A DNA stretch of 64,000 nt from Glycomyces niveus (GTDB lineage Bacteria; Actinomycetota; Actinomycetes; Mycobacteriales; Micromonosporaceae). The stretch lies in the NCBI RefSeq assembly GCF_017592475.1, contig NZ_JAGFNP010000015.1:62001-126000 (forward strand). Reading direction: 5' to 3'. The notes under the pieces were generated by a model that was not told where the DNA came from, made no database searches, and saw only the letters and a list, made by a program, of their open reading frames with translations. Of the stretch, positions 1-8,678 are shown one piece after another; position 1 is the stretch's first letter; each line of letters begins with the position of its first letter. A program made the position numbers and the translations under genes.

Positions 1-2238
1 CTCCGAGTGGGCGCCGCCGTAGCCGACGCGGCCCCCGAGCTGTGGGGCCTGTTCATCGAAGACCTCAACGACGCCCTCGACGGCGGCCTCAACGCCGAAC
101 TCGTCCGCAACGGCGACTTCGAATTCGCCCCCACCGACCGCGAAGGCTTCCACCCCCTCACCGGCTGGACTGTCGAAGGCGCCGCCGCCGTCGCCACCGA
201 CGACCCGCTGCACCCCAACAACCTGCACTACGCCACGCTCACCGGCCCGGCCGCCATCACCAACGAAGGCTGGGACGGCATCGGTGCGACCGAAGGCCAG
301 CACCTCCGCCTGGTCGTGTTCGCCCGCACGGTGACACCCGTCCGCCTCGGCGTCCAGTTGGGCGACCTCGCCGAAACCGAACTCGAAGTGGAGGCAGGCG
401 GCTGGCAGCGGCTCGAAACCGACCTCACCGCCACCGCGACCGGCCGGGGCGAACTGCGCCTCAGTGTCCCCGACGGCGCGGCCGTCGACATCGACGCCGT
501 CTCCTTGCGCCCCCTCGGCGCCGACGGCGAACCGCTCACCTTCCGCCCCGACCTCCTTGCGGCCCTGCAGGACCTGAAACCCAGCTTCATCCGCTTCCCC
601 GGCGGCTGCCTCGCCCACGGCCACGGGCTCGACAACATCTACCACTGGAAGCACTCGGTCGGCCCCCGCCACGAACGCGTCCACGCCCGCAACACCTGGA
701 ACTACCACCAGAGCCGCCAGATCGGCTACACCGAGTACTTCGAGCTCTGCGAGGCCACGGGCGCGACCGCCATCCCGATCGTCGCCGCCGGCGTCTGCTG
801 CCAGAACTCGCCCGGCGGCCAGCACGCCATCCCCGAGTCCGAAATGGATGCCTACATCCAAGACGTCCTCGATCTCGTGGAATACGCCAACGGCGGCACC
901 GACACCCCCTGGGGCGCCAAGCGGGCCGAGCACGGCCACCCCGAACCGTACGGCCTGCGCTACCTCGGCCTCGGCAACGAAGACCAGATCACCCCCGACT
1001 TCCGCGACCGCTCCGCCCGCATCGAAGACGCCCTCCGTGCCGCCCACCCCGAGATCATCGTCATCGGCACCTCCGGGCCCATGACCTCCGGCGCCGACTA
1101 CGACGCCGGATGGGCCTACGCCCGCGAACGCGGCCTCCCCATCGTCGACGAGCACGGCTACCAGAGCCCCCGCTGGCTGCAGCAGAACCTCGACCGCTAC
1201 GCCGCCTACGACACCGCCGGCCCCAAGGTCTACCTCGGCGAATACGGCAGCTGGTCCAGCAAGATCCGCTCCGCCCTCGCCGAAGCGGCCTACATGATCG
1301 GCCTCGAACGCAACCCCGTCGTCCGCCTCGCCTCCTACGCGCCCCTGCTCGCCCGGGTCGGGCACTCGCAGTGGACGCCCGACCTCATCTACTTCACCGC
1401 CGAGGACGTGCGGCTCACCGCCCCGTACTACGTCCAGCGCGCCTTCGCCGCCGAACGCGGCGAGCGCATCCACGAGGTCGAACTCGAAGGCGCGCAACCC
1501 GTCGCCCGCGAACTCCCGAAGGAAGGCGCGGTAGCCGTCAAATCGAATCGCGCTGCGATCGCCTTCAGCGACATCACGATCGACGGCAACCCGATCTGCG
1601 ACGCACGCACCGGCCCGGGCGGCGACGGTGTCGTCCTCGCCCAGATCGACCCCACCGCCACCGAGCTCTCGTTCACCGCCGTCCGCGAAAGCGGCACCGA
1701 CGGCTTCGGCATCCGCCTCGGCCCCGCCGACCCGCACACCCACATCCGGGTCGACTTCGCACCCTGGCAGAACAAGAACACCTCGGTCTTCCGCCACGAC
1801 GACGGCATCGGCAACCACGAGTCCGACCACCTCTGGACCGGCATGGAAGACGGCGTCCCCGTCCACGTCCGCATCAAGCTCGACGGCCCCCGCGTCCAAG
1901 TCTGGGTCGACGGCGAGCCCCACCACGACCACACCCTCGACACCCGCCCCGAACACCGCGTCGCCGCCGGCGTCCTCTCCCGCACCGTCCCCGACGGCCT
2001 CGAATACGTCACCCGCCTCGTCAACGCCGAAGACACCCCCAAGACCGTCCACATCGCCCTCGACCCCGGCGCCTACACCGCCGACATCGAACTGCTCACC
2101 GGCACCGGCCCCGACGAAGGCGCCCTCTTCGAAGCCTTCCCCGCCCCGCCCACCCGCACCCAGACCAAGGGCGACAACGGCATTGCCATCACCCTCCCGC
2201 CCTGGACCTTCGCCTCGGCGGTGATCCGCCCAGCCTGA
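1..2238 (+). CDS. Alpha-L-arabinofuranosidase, GH51-like (5' end outside window)
   Basis: The frame is open from the first base; a GTG at 7 exists but the family motif (LWGLFIEDLNDALDGGLNAEL) starts almost at once, so the true start most likely lies upstream. GH51 enzymes remove terminal arabinofuranose from arabinan and arabinoxylan. The acid/base glutamate is visible in LGLGNEDQ (near 970-990) and the nucleophile glutamate in YLGEYGSW (near 1230-1250) of a TIM barrel, followed by a C-terminal beta domain that resembles a concanavalin-type insertion (near 1560-1980) and a final Ala/Pro-rich strand region. No signal peptide can be judged because the N-terminus is missing. A terminator follows directly, so it ends its transcript. 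Family assignment is from motif recall. Confidence 0.88.
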   Translation, partial: LRVGAAVADAAPELWGLFIEDLNDALDGGLNAELVRNGDFEFAPTDREGFHPLTGWTVEGAAAVATDDPLHPNNLHYATLTGPAAITNEGWDGIGATEGQHLRLVVFARTVTPVRLGVQLGDLAETELEVEAGGWQRLETDLTATATGRGELRLSVPDGAAVDIDAVSLRPLGADGEPLTFRPDLLAALQDLKPSFIRFPGGCLAHGHGLDNIYHWKHSVGPRHERVHARNTWNYHQSRQIGYTEYFELCEATGATAIPIVAAGVCCQNSPGGQHAIPESEMDAYIQDVLDLVEYANGGTDTPWGAKRAEHGHPEPYGLRYLGLGNEDQITPDFRDRSARIEDALRAAHPEIIVIGTSGPMTSGADYDAGWAYARERGLPIVDEHGYQSPRWLQQNLDRYAAYDTAGPKVYLGEYGSWSSKIRSALAEAAYMIGLERNPVVRLASYAPLLARVGHSQWTPDLIYFTAEDVRLTAPYYVQRAFAAERGERIHEVELEGAQPVARELPKEGAVAVKSNRAAIAFSDITIDGNPICDARTGPGGDGVVLAQIDPTATELSFTAVRESGTDGFGIRLGPADPHTHIRVDFAPWQNKNTSVFRHDDGIGNHESDHLWTGMEDGVPVHVRIKLDGPRVQVWVDGEPHHDHTLDTRPEHRVAAGVLSRTVPDGLEYVTRLVNAEDTPKTVHIALDPGAYTADIELLTGTGPDEGALFEAFPAPPTRTQTKGDNGIAITLPPWTFASAVIRPA

Positions 2239-2245
2239 AAGCAGC

Positions 2246-2269
2246 GAGGCCCGGCGAAAGCCGGGCCTC
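2246..2269 (+). terminator. Hairpin terminator after the GH51 gene
   Basis: Ten-base perfect stem GAGGCCCGGC / GCCGGGCCTC closed by a GAAA tetraloop, eight bases after the GH51 stop codon. There is no U tract, as is common in actinobacterial terminators. Confidence 0.75.
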
Positions 2270-2367
2270 CGGCCCATGTCCAATCTCGATAGCGGCGCAT
2301 GGTGAAGCGGCAGTAAGGTGAGCGGTGCCGACCGCGGGACTCTGGTGCGACTCCCGGATCCGTTTTG

Positions 2368-2377
2368 TTAGCGCTAA
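2368..2377. promoter_or_regulatory. Perfect TTAGCGCTAA palindrome, LacI-type operator candidate
   Basis: TTAGCGCTAA is a perfect dyad in an AT-richer patch (TTTTGTTAGCGCTAATTCG) about 63 bases before the ATG of the TROVE-like gene. The core resembles LacI-family operators found near actinobacterial sugar genes. It lies downstream of the GH51 gene and upstream of the next operon, so it may control that operon or be a leftover of the sugar locus. The 2270-2439 gap shows nothing else convincing. Confidence 0.4.
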
Positions 2378-2439
2378 TTCGCTTTCGTGCCACTCACTCC
2401 CCGGTCGGCGCCCCTTCCCCTCGAGACCCCGGACGCCTC

Positions 2440-3894
2440 ATGGAACTCGTCGCCGACCGCACCGCCGCTGAGGACGTGCTGCTGTTCGTCAACGCCGCCA
2501 TCGCCTCGACCGGGCAGCGCGAGTTCCATTCCGACGCCGACGCGCAGCAGTGGTCCATGGAATTCCTGCACGAGTACATGCTCGTCAACTACCGGGACCT
2601 GTACGCGGCCACGCTCACCCTTGGCGTGAACGACCGCAACGCCGCCGCGATCATCATGCGGCTCTTGCAGACCGGACGGGACGCGAGCGTGGCCCAGCGG
2701 GCGGTCGAGGGCCGGCTCATCGCCAAGTCGCTGGCCGAGATGCCGACGAACCGGGTCTACCACCTGTTCACGGCCCTGCGGAAGGCCCGGGTCAACAACC
2801 GGCGCACCCGCGCGATCATCCGCGAGTGGCTCGTCAACCGCCCCGACCCCGCGTTCGAGGCGGTCAAGTACCGGTCCGCATTCCAGGGCGCGGTCCGCCA
2901 CGCGCACTTGAAGGTCGACGACCTGCCCGCCGGCGAGATGGACGCGTTCCTGTTCGGCCGGCAGGCGGCGGGGCGCTTCGCCACGCCCCTGTTCGAGTCC
3001 TGGCGGCGCGCCCACTTCGATCGGCGCGCCGTGTTCGAGCTGCCGTACACCGTAGCGGAGGGGTTCGCGACCAAGCACCGGATCAAGCGGGCCGACTTCC
3101 TGGAGCAGATCGCGCCGCAGCTCACGCGCGGCGAACGGCTGCGCCTCCAGCGGTCGGCCGCCCGGATCGGCGCGGCTCACCTCGTCGCCGACGTCGCCGA
3201 TCTCTCCCGGATGCCGCTCACCCGCCTTGCCGCATACGTGCTCGCGCTGACCGTGGAGGAGCGCGAAGAGCGGCGCCTGGAACTGACCGACGCGCTCCGC
3301 GCGGCCGCACTGCGCGTCGCGGGCCTGCGGGCCGGGACCTGGGGACGGGTCGCGGCCGTGCTCGACGACAGCTTTTCGGCGAGCGGATCGAGCGAGAAGC
3401 GGCGGCGACCGCTCGTCGTGGCCCTCGCCGCGCACTTCCTGCTGCGGGAGCTCGCCACCGACTACCGTCCCTTGTGGCTCTCTGGCGGCGACGACCCGCT
3501 CATGGTGCGCGCCCGCGGCGTCACCTCGCTCGGAGAGCGGATCCTCGACGGCCTGGAGACCCGGCCCGATCTGCTGGTCGTCGTCTCCGACGGCTGGGAC
3601 AACGCGCCCGTCGGCATGGCCGCCGAAGTGCTGCGCGTCTGGGAGGAACGCCTCGACCCTGAGGGCAGAACCGCTGTCGCCCACCTGAACCCGGTGTTCG
3701 ACGCCGCGGGACTGGAAGTGCGCCGCCTCTCGCCCACCACCCCCACGGTCGGCATCCGCGACGCCGAGGACCTGCCCGAGCTCGTCGCCTTCGCCCGCTT
3801 CGCCACCGGCCGCACCGGCCTGGCCGAACTGCGGGCGCACATCGAGGCCCGGGTCGCCCGCCGGCTCACCGAGGAGACGCCGTGCAGCACTTGA
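2440..3894 (+). CDS. TROVE/Ro60-like protein: HEAT-like helical domain plus vWA domain
   Basis: A 484-residue soluble protein. Residues 1-280 are helical and repeat-like, with a stretch (EAVKYRSAFQGAVRHAHL) like the RNA-binding HEAT repeats of TROVE proteins. Residues 305-480 form a von Willebrand A domain with a MIDAS motif D-D-S-F-S (D309, S311, S313) and a later SDGWDN strand. HEAT ring plus C-terminal vWA is the Ro60/Rsr layout; those proteins bind misfolded and Y RNAs. ATG 2440 is chosen because codons upstream in frame are not coding-like. It is the first gene of a six-gene run, overlaps the next by 13 bases, and co-occurs with a MoxR-type AAA+ ATPase, the usual partner of vWA proteins. 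The TROVE link is from pattern recognition only. Confidence 0.6.
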   Translation: MELVADRTAAEDVLLFVNAAIASTGQREFHSDADAQQWSMEFLHEYMLVNYRDLYAATLTLGVNDRNAAAIIMRLLQTGRDASVAQRAVEGRLIAKSLAEMPTNRVYHLFTALRKARVNNRRTRAIIREWLVNRPDPAFEAVKYRSAFQGAVRHAHLKVDDLPAGEMDAFLFGRQAAGRFATPLFESWRRAHFDRRAVFELPYTVAEGFATKHRIKRADFLEQIAPQLTRGERLRLQRSAARIGAAHLVADVADLSRMPLTRLAAYVLALTVEEREERRLELTDALRAAALRVAGLRAGTWGRVAAVLDDSFSASGSSEKRRRPLVVALAAHFLLRELATDYRPLWLSGGDDPLMVRARGVTSLGERILDGLETRPDLLVVVSDGWDNAPVGMAAEVLRVWEERLDPEGRTAVAHLNPVFDAAGLEVRRLSPTTPTVGIRDAEDLPELVAFARFATGRTGLAELRAHIEARVARRLTEETPCST

Positions 3895-5000
3895 CCTTCG
3901 ACGGCCTCCAGACCCGTCCCGGCCAGGTCTGGGGCGGCATTCGGCTCGTGCCGCTCGTGCGCGACGAGCCCATCACCTCACTGCGCCTGCACCCCAACGG
4001 GTTCTCCGAGGAACCGGCCCGCGGGTACGAGCCGCGCTGCTGCTACTCGCCGCACGGCCTCGTCGCCGAATGGACCGACGACGGCACTGCCGTCCCCGCC
4101 CTCGGCACCGCCCTGTGCATGCCCGCCAAGACCGTACGAAAGTCGCTGCGGCCCAAGACGAAACTCGAACGCCGCACCCGCGTGCACTTCGTCCCGCACC
4201 AGACCGCCCTCGAGGCCTTCATCCCGCTCACCTTCAAGCGCCCCGCGATCGCGTGGAAGGCATGGTCGACGCGGGCGTTCCGCGTCCCCCCGCCCGCGCA
4301 AGAGCGCCCGTACGCCGGCTACCACGTCGAAGGGCTCGCCGACGCCCTCCGCATCTTCGAGATCCACCACGGACAATGCGGGGTGCTGCTGTACGTCGCC
4401 GACGCGCTCGCCGCCGCCGTCGTCACCCCGCACCCCGACGACTACCGCGCCCTGCACCCGACCCTCGTCGAAGACGCGTTCGGCGAACTCATCTGGCGGT
4501 ACGCGAACCTCCACGGCGACGTTCCGGACTCTCGCGTCCACCTTGACGCGTCCTCCATCGACACGATCGCGGACCTCCGCGCCGCGATCGACGCCGCCCG
4601 CCGCGAGTGGACCGACTTCCACGACGGCGTCATGGCCGCCGGCCTCCTCGACGCCGACTACGTCTTCACGGCCGAATACCAGATGGAGCGGTACACCCTC
4701 CAGCGGTTCCGCCCCCGCTTCGAACCCGGCCGCGAAACCCATGTGGGCGAAGCGATCACGGCCGACGACGGCCGCCTCGCCTACCTCCGCACCTTCCGGC
4801 TCTCCGAAGCCCAGGCCCGCCGCGGACGCCTCCTGCAGGCCCTCGCCGAAAACGACTGGAACCTCGAAGCCACGGCCGCCACCATGGGCATCGTGGTGCC
4901 CGCCCTGGCCGCCCGCCTCCACACCGCGGGCTACGGACACCTCCTCCGCGACGACCACCTCGCCCACCACCTGGCCGCGAACCGAAAGGGCACCCGATGA
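3882..5000 (+). CDS. ARPP-2-like protein with C-terminal Fis-type helix-turn-helix
   Basis: A 372-residue protein starting at GTG 3882 behind GAGGAG, overlapping the previous gene. The opening (L-x-T-R-P-x-Q-V-W-G-x-x-R-L-V-P-L-x-R-D-E-P-I) matches my memory of the ARPP-2 group (ARG and rhodanese-phosphatase superfamily-associated protein), described from operons predicted to process or repair RNA. The middle (100-260) is alpha/beta without obvious catalytic residues. The tail from about 315 (L-L-Q-A-L-A-E-N-D-W-N-L-E-A-T-A...) looks like the Fis-type HTH that ends NtrC-family activators, so it may bind nucleic acid. Stop and next start overlap as ATGA. Confidence 0.5.
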   Translation: MQHLTFDGLQTRPGQVWGGIRLVPLVRDEPITSLRLHPNGFSEEPARGYEPRCCYSPHGLVAEWTDDGTAVPALGTALCMPAKTVRKSLRPKTKLERRTRVHFVPHQTALEAFIPLTFKRPAIAWKAWSTRAFRVPPPAQERPYAGYHVEGLADALRIFEIHHGQCGVLLYVADALAAAVVTPHPDDYRALHPTLVEDAFGELIWRYANLHGDVPDSRVHLDASSIDTIADLRAAIDAARREWTDFHDGVMAAGLLDADYVFTAEYQMERYTLQRFRPRFEPGRETHVGEAITADDGRLAYLRTFRLSEAQARRGRLLQALAENDWNLEATAATMGIVVPALAARLHTAGYGHLLRDDHLAHHLAANRKGTR

Positions 5001-5356
5001 CCACCACCACCCTGTGGCGCCCCTGCGGCCCCGCCGAACTCGACCTCGTCCGCGAATCCGGCTGGACCGCCTGGCCGCCCCGCCTCCCCGAGCAGCCGAT
5101 CTTCTACCCCGTTCTCAACGAGGACTACGCGACCCGCATCGCCCGCGACTGGAACGCGCCCCGCGACGGCGTCGGCTACGTGACCCGCTTCGAAGTCGAC
5201 ACCGCGTTCCTCGAGCGCTACCCCGTCCAGCAGGCCGGCGGCAACACCATCCTCGAACTCTGGGTCCCCGCCGAAGAACTCGACGACTTCAACCGCCACA
5301 TCACCGGCACCATCGAAGTCACGGCTGAATACCGCGACCCCGCGATCAAGCCGTGA
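4997..5356 (+). CDS. Small conserved protein, group often labelled ADP-ribosylation/crystallin J1
   Basis: 119 residues starting at ATG 4997, overlapping the stop of the previous gene (ATGA). Key conserved pieces are TLWRPCGPAEL near the N-terminus, WPPRLPEQPIFYPVLN, and GVGYVTRFEV followed by a Y-P-V-Q-Q-x-G-G segment. Database entries with this pattern are often called ADP-ribosylation/crystallin J1, although the protein is far too short to be an ADP-ribosylglycohydrolase. Its chemistry is unknown to me. Its place next to an ARPP-type gene fits an ADP-ribose link, but this is inference. A decayed second copy lies at 19629-19725. Confidence 0.65.
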   Translation: MTTTTLWRPCGPAELDLVRESGWTAWPPRLPEQPIFYPVLNEDYATRIARDWNAPRDGVGYVTRFEVDTAFLERYPVQQAGGNTILELWVPAEELDDFNRHITGTIEVTAEYRDPAIKP

Positions 5357-5784
5357 ACAGGGTCGAATTCGTCGTCGCACCCGACGGGTCGACCTGCCTC
5401 GACATCAAGATCGACGACGTGAGACTCCAAGAGCACGCCAGACGCGCCGAAATCACCTCAGCCGCAGCAGAAGGAGAGCCGGATTTGGCCGGCGCCTACG
5501 ACGGCCTCACCCCGCTCCACGCCGTCTGCTGGCCCAGCCGCCACTTCCTGGGCGAACCGGCACTGCCCGCGACCGACGACGGCGACACCGTCCTCCTCGG
5601 CTGCGACTGCGGCGACTGGGGCTGCTGGCCGCTCGTCGCCCGAGTCGAGGTCGCCGACGCGGCCGTCACCTGGCACCACTTCAAGAACCCGCACCGCGAA
5701 GCCTGGGACCTGAGCCGCCTCGGCCCCTTCACCTTCGAACGCGCCCAATACGAAGCCTCGCTCCGCGCCACCGAACAGGTGTGA
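5353..5784 (+). CDS. Conserved hypothetical protein (CxCGDWGCW motif)
   Basis: 143 residues starting at GTG 5353, which overlaps the previous TGA. It has an N-terminal strand-rich part, then G-C-D-C-G-D-W-G-C-W-P-L with three cysteines near residue 80, and a C-terminal region ending F-x-x-A-Q-Y-x-x-x-L. I recognise the motif from uncharacterised actinobacterial proteins but know no function. Tight coupling puts it in the same operon as the vWA, ARPP and AAA+ genes. A metal site from the cysteines is possible but unproven. Confidence 0.6.
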   Translation: MNRVEFVVAPDGSTCLDIKIDDVRLQEHARRAEITSAAAEGEPDLAGAYDGLTPLHAVCWPSRHFLGEPALPATDDGDTVLLGCDCGDWGCWPLVARVEVADAAVTWHHFKNPHREAWDLSRLGPFTFERAQYEASLRATEQV

Positions 5785-5860
5785 CAGCGGCGGGACCCCT
5801 CCCGCCCGGCTGCCGGTACCAATGAGGAGGTACCTGCCCCCTGGCGAGACGGAGACCCCC

Positions 5861-7006
5861 GTGCAGCAGAAGACCCGCGACGAAGTCATGCGCATCGCGT
5901 ACGACGTCGCGAAGCAGCAGCTCGACCGCCGCGACCACGACCTCACCGGCCTCGCCGAGAAGGCCGCGGCGAAAGCCACCCGAGGACTCCTGTCCATCCC
6001 GCACCAGACGATCAAGCGCATGGTCGAGAACGAGACCACCGCATGGACCGACGAGCAGGAACGCCAGATCGCACTCGCACGCGACGAGCATGAGGCCCTC
6101 CTCGAACGGCTCCGGCACGACTACTACGCCGAAGTCGAGGAGACGCGCGCCGAAATCGTCGCCAAGCTCGCCGTAATCGTCCGCGCCGAGATCGAATCGC
6201 AGCTCCCGGGCCTCCTGCCCGAACCCGTGCAGGTCCTCCTCCCCGAAGCACCGCGGCCCATCGACATCGAAGGCGCCGCGCACCACATCCTCCCCGACCT
6301 GCTGCTCGCCCTCCGTGCGCACTGCCACGTGCTGCTCGTCGGCCCGGCCGGCACCGGGAAGTCCATGCTCGCCAAGCAGGCCGCCGAGGGACTCGGCCTC
6401 GGCTTCCACGCCCTTTCCCTCGGCCCGACCACCCCGATGAGCAAGGTCTTCGGCTACTACGACGCCCACGGCAACTACCACGGCACGCCGTTCCGCCGCG
6501 CGTTCGAAGAGGGCGGCGTCATGCTGCTCGACGAGCTCGACAACGGCCACCCCGGGCTGCTGGGGGAGTTGAACCAGGCGCTGGCCCTTCGGGTCTGCGC
6601 GTTCGCCGACAAGATGGTGACCGCGCACCCGGACTTCCACCTGATCGCGACCGCGAACACCTTCGGCACCGGAGGCGACCAGCGGTACGTCGGCAGGCAG
6701 AGCCTCGACGCGGCCACATTGGACCGATTCACCATGATCGAGGTCCCGATCGACCCGAAGCTCGAACGCCGCCTCGCCCATGCGCACGCCCCCTCGAAGT
6801 CGAACGAGGTGAAGCGGCTCCTCAAGGAAGTGCAGCGGCTCAGGGGCATCGCCGAGCGCAAGCACCTCCCGCTGGTCTTCTCCCCGCGCGCGAGCATCGA
6901 CGGCGCGAAGCTCCTCGAAGCGGGCGCCACCTACCAGCAGGCCCTCGAATGGCGCGTCCTCAGAGGACTCTCCGACGCCCACCGGAACGCGCTCGGAGTG
7001 CAGTAG
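5861..7006 (+). CDS. MoxR/CbbQ-type AAA+ ATPase
   Basis: 381 residues from GTG 5861, which has GGAGA five bases upstream; ATG 5822 is an in-frame alternative. Residues 1-110 are charged and probably coiled coil. The AAA+ core follows: Walker A GPAGTGKS near 161-168, Walker B MLLDELDN near 220, sensor 1 IATANTFG near 265, and a DRF motif near 290. MoxR/CbbQ ATPases work as chaperone-like hexamers that remodel a target through a vWA adaptor. Here the vWA protein is five genes upstream and another candidate adaptor is directly downstream, so the ATPase is the likely motor of the module. Confidence 0.88.
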   Translation: MQQKTRDEVMRIAYDVAKQQLDRRDHDLTGLAEKAAAKATRGLLSIPHQTIKRMVENETTAWTDEQERQIALARDEHEALLERLRHDYYAEVEETRAEIVAKLAVIVRAEIESQLPGLLPEPVQVLLPEAPRPIDIEGAAHHILPDLLLALRAHCHVLLVGPAGTGKSMLAKQAAEGLGLGFHALSLGPTTPMSKVFGYYDAHGNYHGTPFRRAFEEGGVMLLDELDNGHPGLLGELNQALALRVCAFADKMVTAHPDFHLIATANTFGTGGDQRYVGRQSLDAATLDRFTMIEVPIDPKLERRLAHAHAPSKSNEVKRLLKEVQRLRGIAERKHLPLVFSPRASIDGAKLLEAGATYQQALEWRVLRGLSDAHRNALGVQ

Positions 7007-7843
7007 ATGGTCGTCATCAAGCCGCTCCACTCCTGGCGGGAGTTCCTCGAAGCCTCGCAGCGGCCGCCCTCCGTCTCGTACGGCTCGGGCCGCAACTCCG
7101 AGACCCATTGGGCGGGAGCCACCTTCGAAGAAGCCCAGCGGCTCGGCGTGGACGGCTGGCACGTCGACCTCCCCGACACCGACGTGGCCGTCGGCGAACT
7201 CCGCGAACGCGCGGGCCTCAGCCGCACCGTCACCGCCCTCGAACCCAGCTGGGACGTCACCGGCAGCGAAGTCGACGTCGGCGTCTACCTCTCAGGCGTC
7301 CCGGAGTGCATGGTCGACGCCGTGCCCCGCAGCACCTCCGTGCGCGGCCGCGTCGTCACCTTCCTGGTCCCCGCCACCTACTCGAGCAGCACACCGCACC
7401 ACTACATCAGGAACCGCGGCCTCGCCCTCGCCGCGCTCTGCTCGGCCATCATCGAAGTCGGCCACAGCGTCGAGATCTGGAGCGGCTACGCCGCGAACCT
7501 CCCACGCACAGGCCGCTTCTCCGCGGTCGCCCGCGTCATCGCCGCGGGCGAACCGCTCGACATCGGCCGCCTCTGCTTCGCGACCGCCCACCCGGCGATG
7601 CTGCGCCGCCTGTGGTTCTCCGTCCTGGACACCGAGGACCGCGACTTCGTCCTGCGCCTGATCCTGGCGAACTACGGCAAACCGCCGTTCTCCTGCAGGG
7701 CGACCGACCTGCCCGACGGCATCAGCGACCCCTACGTCTTCCCCTACCTCGACGACCGCGAATCCCAGTGGCGCACCCTCGACGCCTCCCTCGAATGGAG
7801 CCGCACCACCTTCGAAGACCTCGGCCTACTCCGCGACCACTAG
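7007..7843 (+). CDS. DUF7192-like/vWA-like partner of the AAA+ ATPase
   Basis: 278 residues; ATG 7007 directly abuts the TAG of the ATPase gene, so the two are translationally coupled. The N-terminus (HSWREFLEAS ... THWAGATFEEAQRLGVDGW) resembles a family I associate with phage and plasmid CobS/MoxR-vWA modules (DUF7192). The middle has a strand-turn-helix VVTFLVPATYSSST ... LALAALCSAIIEVGHSVEIWSG that could be a vWA-like fold with a degenerate metal site. It ends the operon and its stop overlaps by four bases that of the convergent tetR gene. Function is inferred from context only. Confidence 0.55.
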   Translation: MVVIKPLHSWREFLEASQRPPSVSYGSGRNSETHWAGATFEEAQRLGVDGWHVDLPDTDVAVGELRERAGLSRTVTALEPSWDVTGSEVDVGVYLSGVPECMVDAVPRSTSVRGRVVTFLVPATYSSSTPHHYIRNRGLALAALCSAIIEVGHSVEIWSGYAANLPRTGRFSAVARVIAAGEPLDIGRLCFATAHPAMLRRLWFSVLDTEDRDFVLRLILANYGKPPFSCRATDLPDGISDPYVFPYLDDRESQWRTLDASLEWSRTTFEDLGLLRDH

Positions 7844-8469
7844 CGCCGGTAAGCCCTGAGGAACGCCCGCACGCCTTCGACGATGAGCGGCCGCACGCGG
7901 GAGTCCTTCTCCGCGTTCGCGGAACCGAGCCGGCTGAGCGTGACGCCGAACGTCAGCGCGATGAAGTGGTCGGCCGCGAGACGCGGGTCGGGGACCTCGA
8001 GCAGTCCCGCCTTCGCCAGCGCGGCGAACCGCTCGCCCATGGCCTCCTCGGGCGCGTTGGTGAGCGCGCGGTCGTCGGGGTGGGGGAGGTGCCCGGACGC
8101 GGTGTTCACGAAGCGCTGCAAGGTCGTGTACTCCGCCGAGTCGAGCATGTCGGTGGTGATCCGCATGGAGAACTCGACCAGGGCCGGTTCGAGCTCGGCG
8201 GGGTCGGTGAGGCCTTCGAGCGTGTCGGTGAGGGTGCGCCGGACCGTGGCCAGCAGCGACTGGCCGACCTCGTCGAAGACCGCGTGCAGCAGGGTCTGCT
8301 TGTCGCCGAAGTAGTCGTAGACCGTCCGCTTCGAGACCTGGGCCCGAGCGGCCACCGCGTCGACGCTCGAACGGTCGAATCCCTCTGTGAGGAACAGCTC
8401 ACGAGCCGACGCGAGGATGGCGGCCCTCTTCTGTGCGGACCCCGCACGCAGCGTCTTCTCTGTCGGCAT
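7840..8469 (-). CDS. TetR-family transcriptional repressor
   Basis: 209 residues. The N-terminal HTH is clear (ILASARELFLTEGFDRSSVDAVAARAQVSKRTVYDYFGDKQTLL in pieces, residues 18-60), followed by an all-helical ligand/dimer domain. It is divergent from the MFS/FAD-monooxygenase pair, and a 17-base perfect dyad lies in the shared intergenic region, so it probably represses both itself and the efflux operon until a small hydrophobic ligand binds. The ligand is unknown. Confidence 0.92.
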   Translation of the reverse strand: MPTEKTLRAGSAQKRAAILASARELFLTEGFDRSSVDAVAARAQVSKRTVYDYFGDKQTLLHAVFDEVGQSLLATVRRTLTDTLEGLTDPAELEPALVEFSMRITTDMLDSAEYTTLQRFVNTASGHLPHPDDRALTNAPEEAMGERFAALAKAGLLEVPDPRLAADHFIALTFGVTLSRLGSANAEKDSRVRPLIVEGVRAFLRAYRR

Positions 8470-8524
8470 AGGCGCATCCTAACGGACCGCATGCGCGGCC
8501 CGGCCGCTCGCCACATCGAGAATG

Positions 8525-8541
8525 CACTACACCGTGTAGTG
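8525..8541. promoter_or_regulatory. TetR operator: CACTACACCGTGTAGTG
   Basis: A 17-base dyad with perfect 8-base arms around one central base, between divergent tetR (start 8469) and the MFS gene (start 8679). Size and position are typical of a TetR-family operator. Confidence 0.8.
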
Positions 8542-8678
8542 TAGTCTTCGAAAGCGTCAGTCCGAGGTGATCGCCAGACCGCTTCTGGCGCTAGGTGATC
8601 GGTGCTGGATCCAGTAACCGACCACAGCGAGAGCCGGTCTCCACCGGCGCCTCGCCACCGACGATGAAAGGAACGTTC

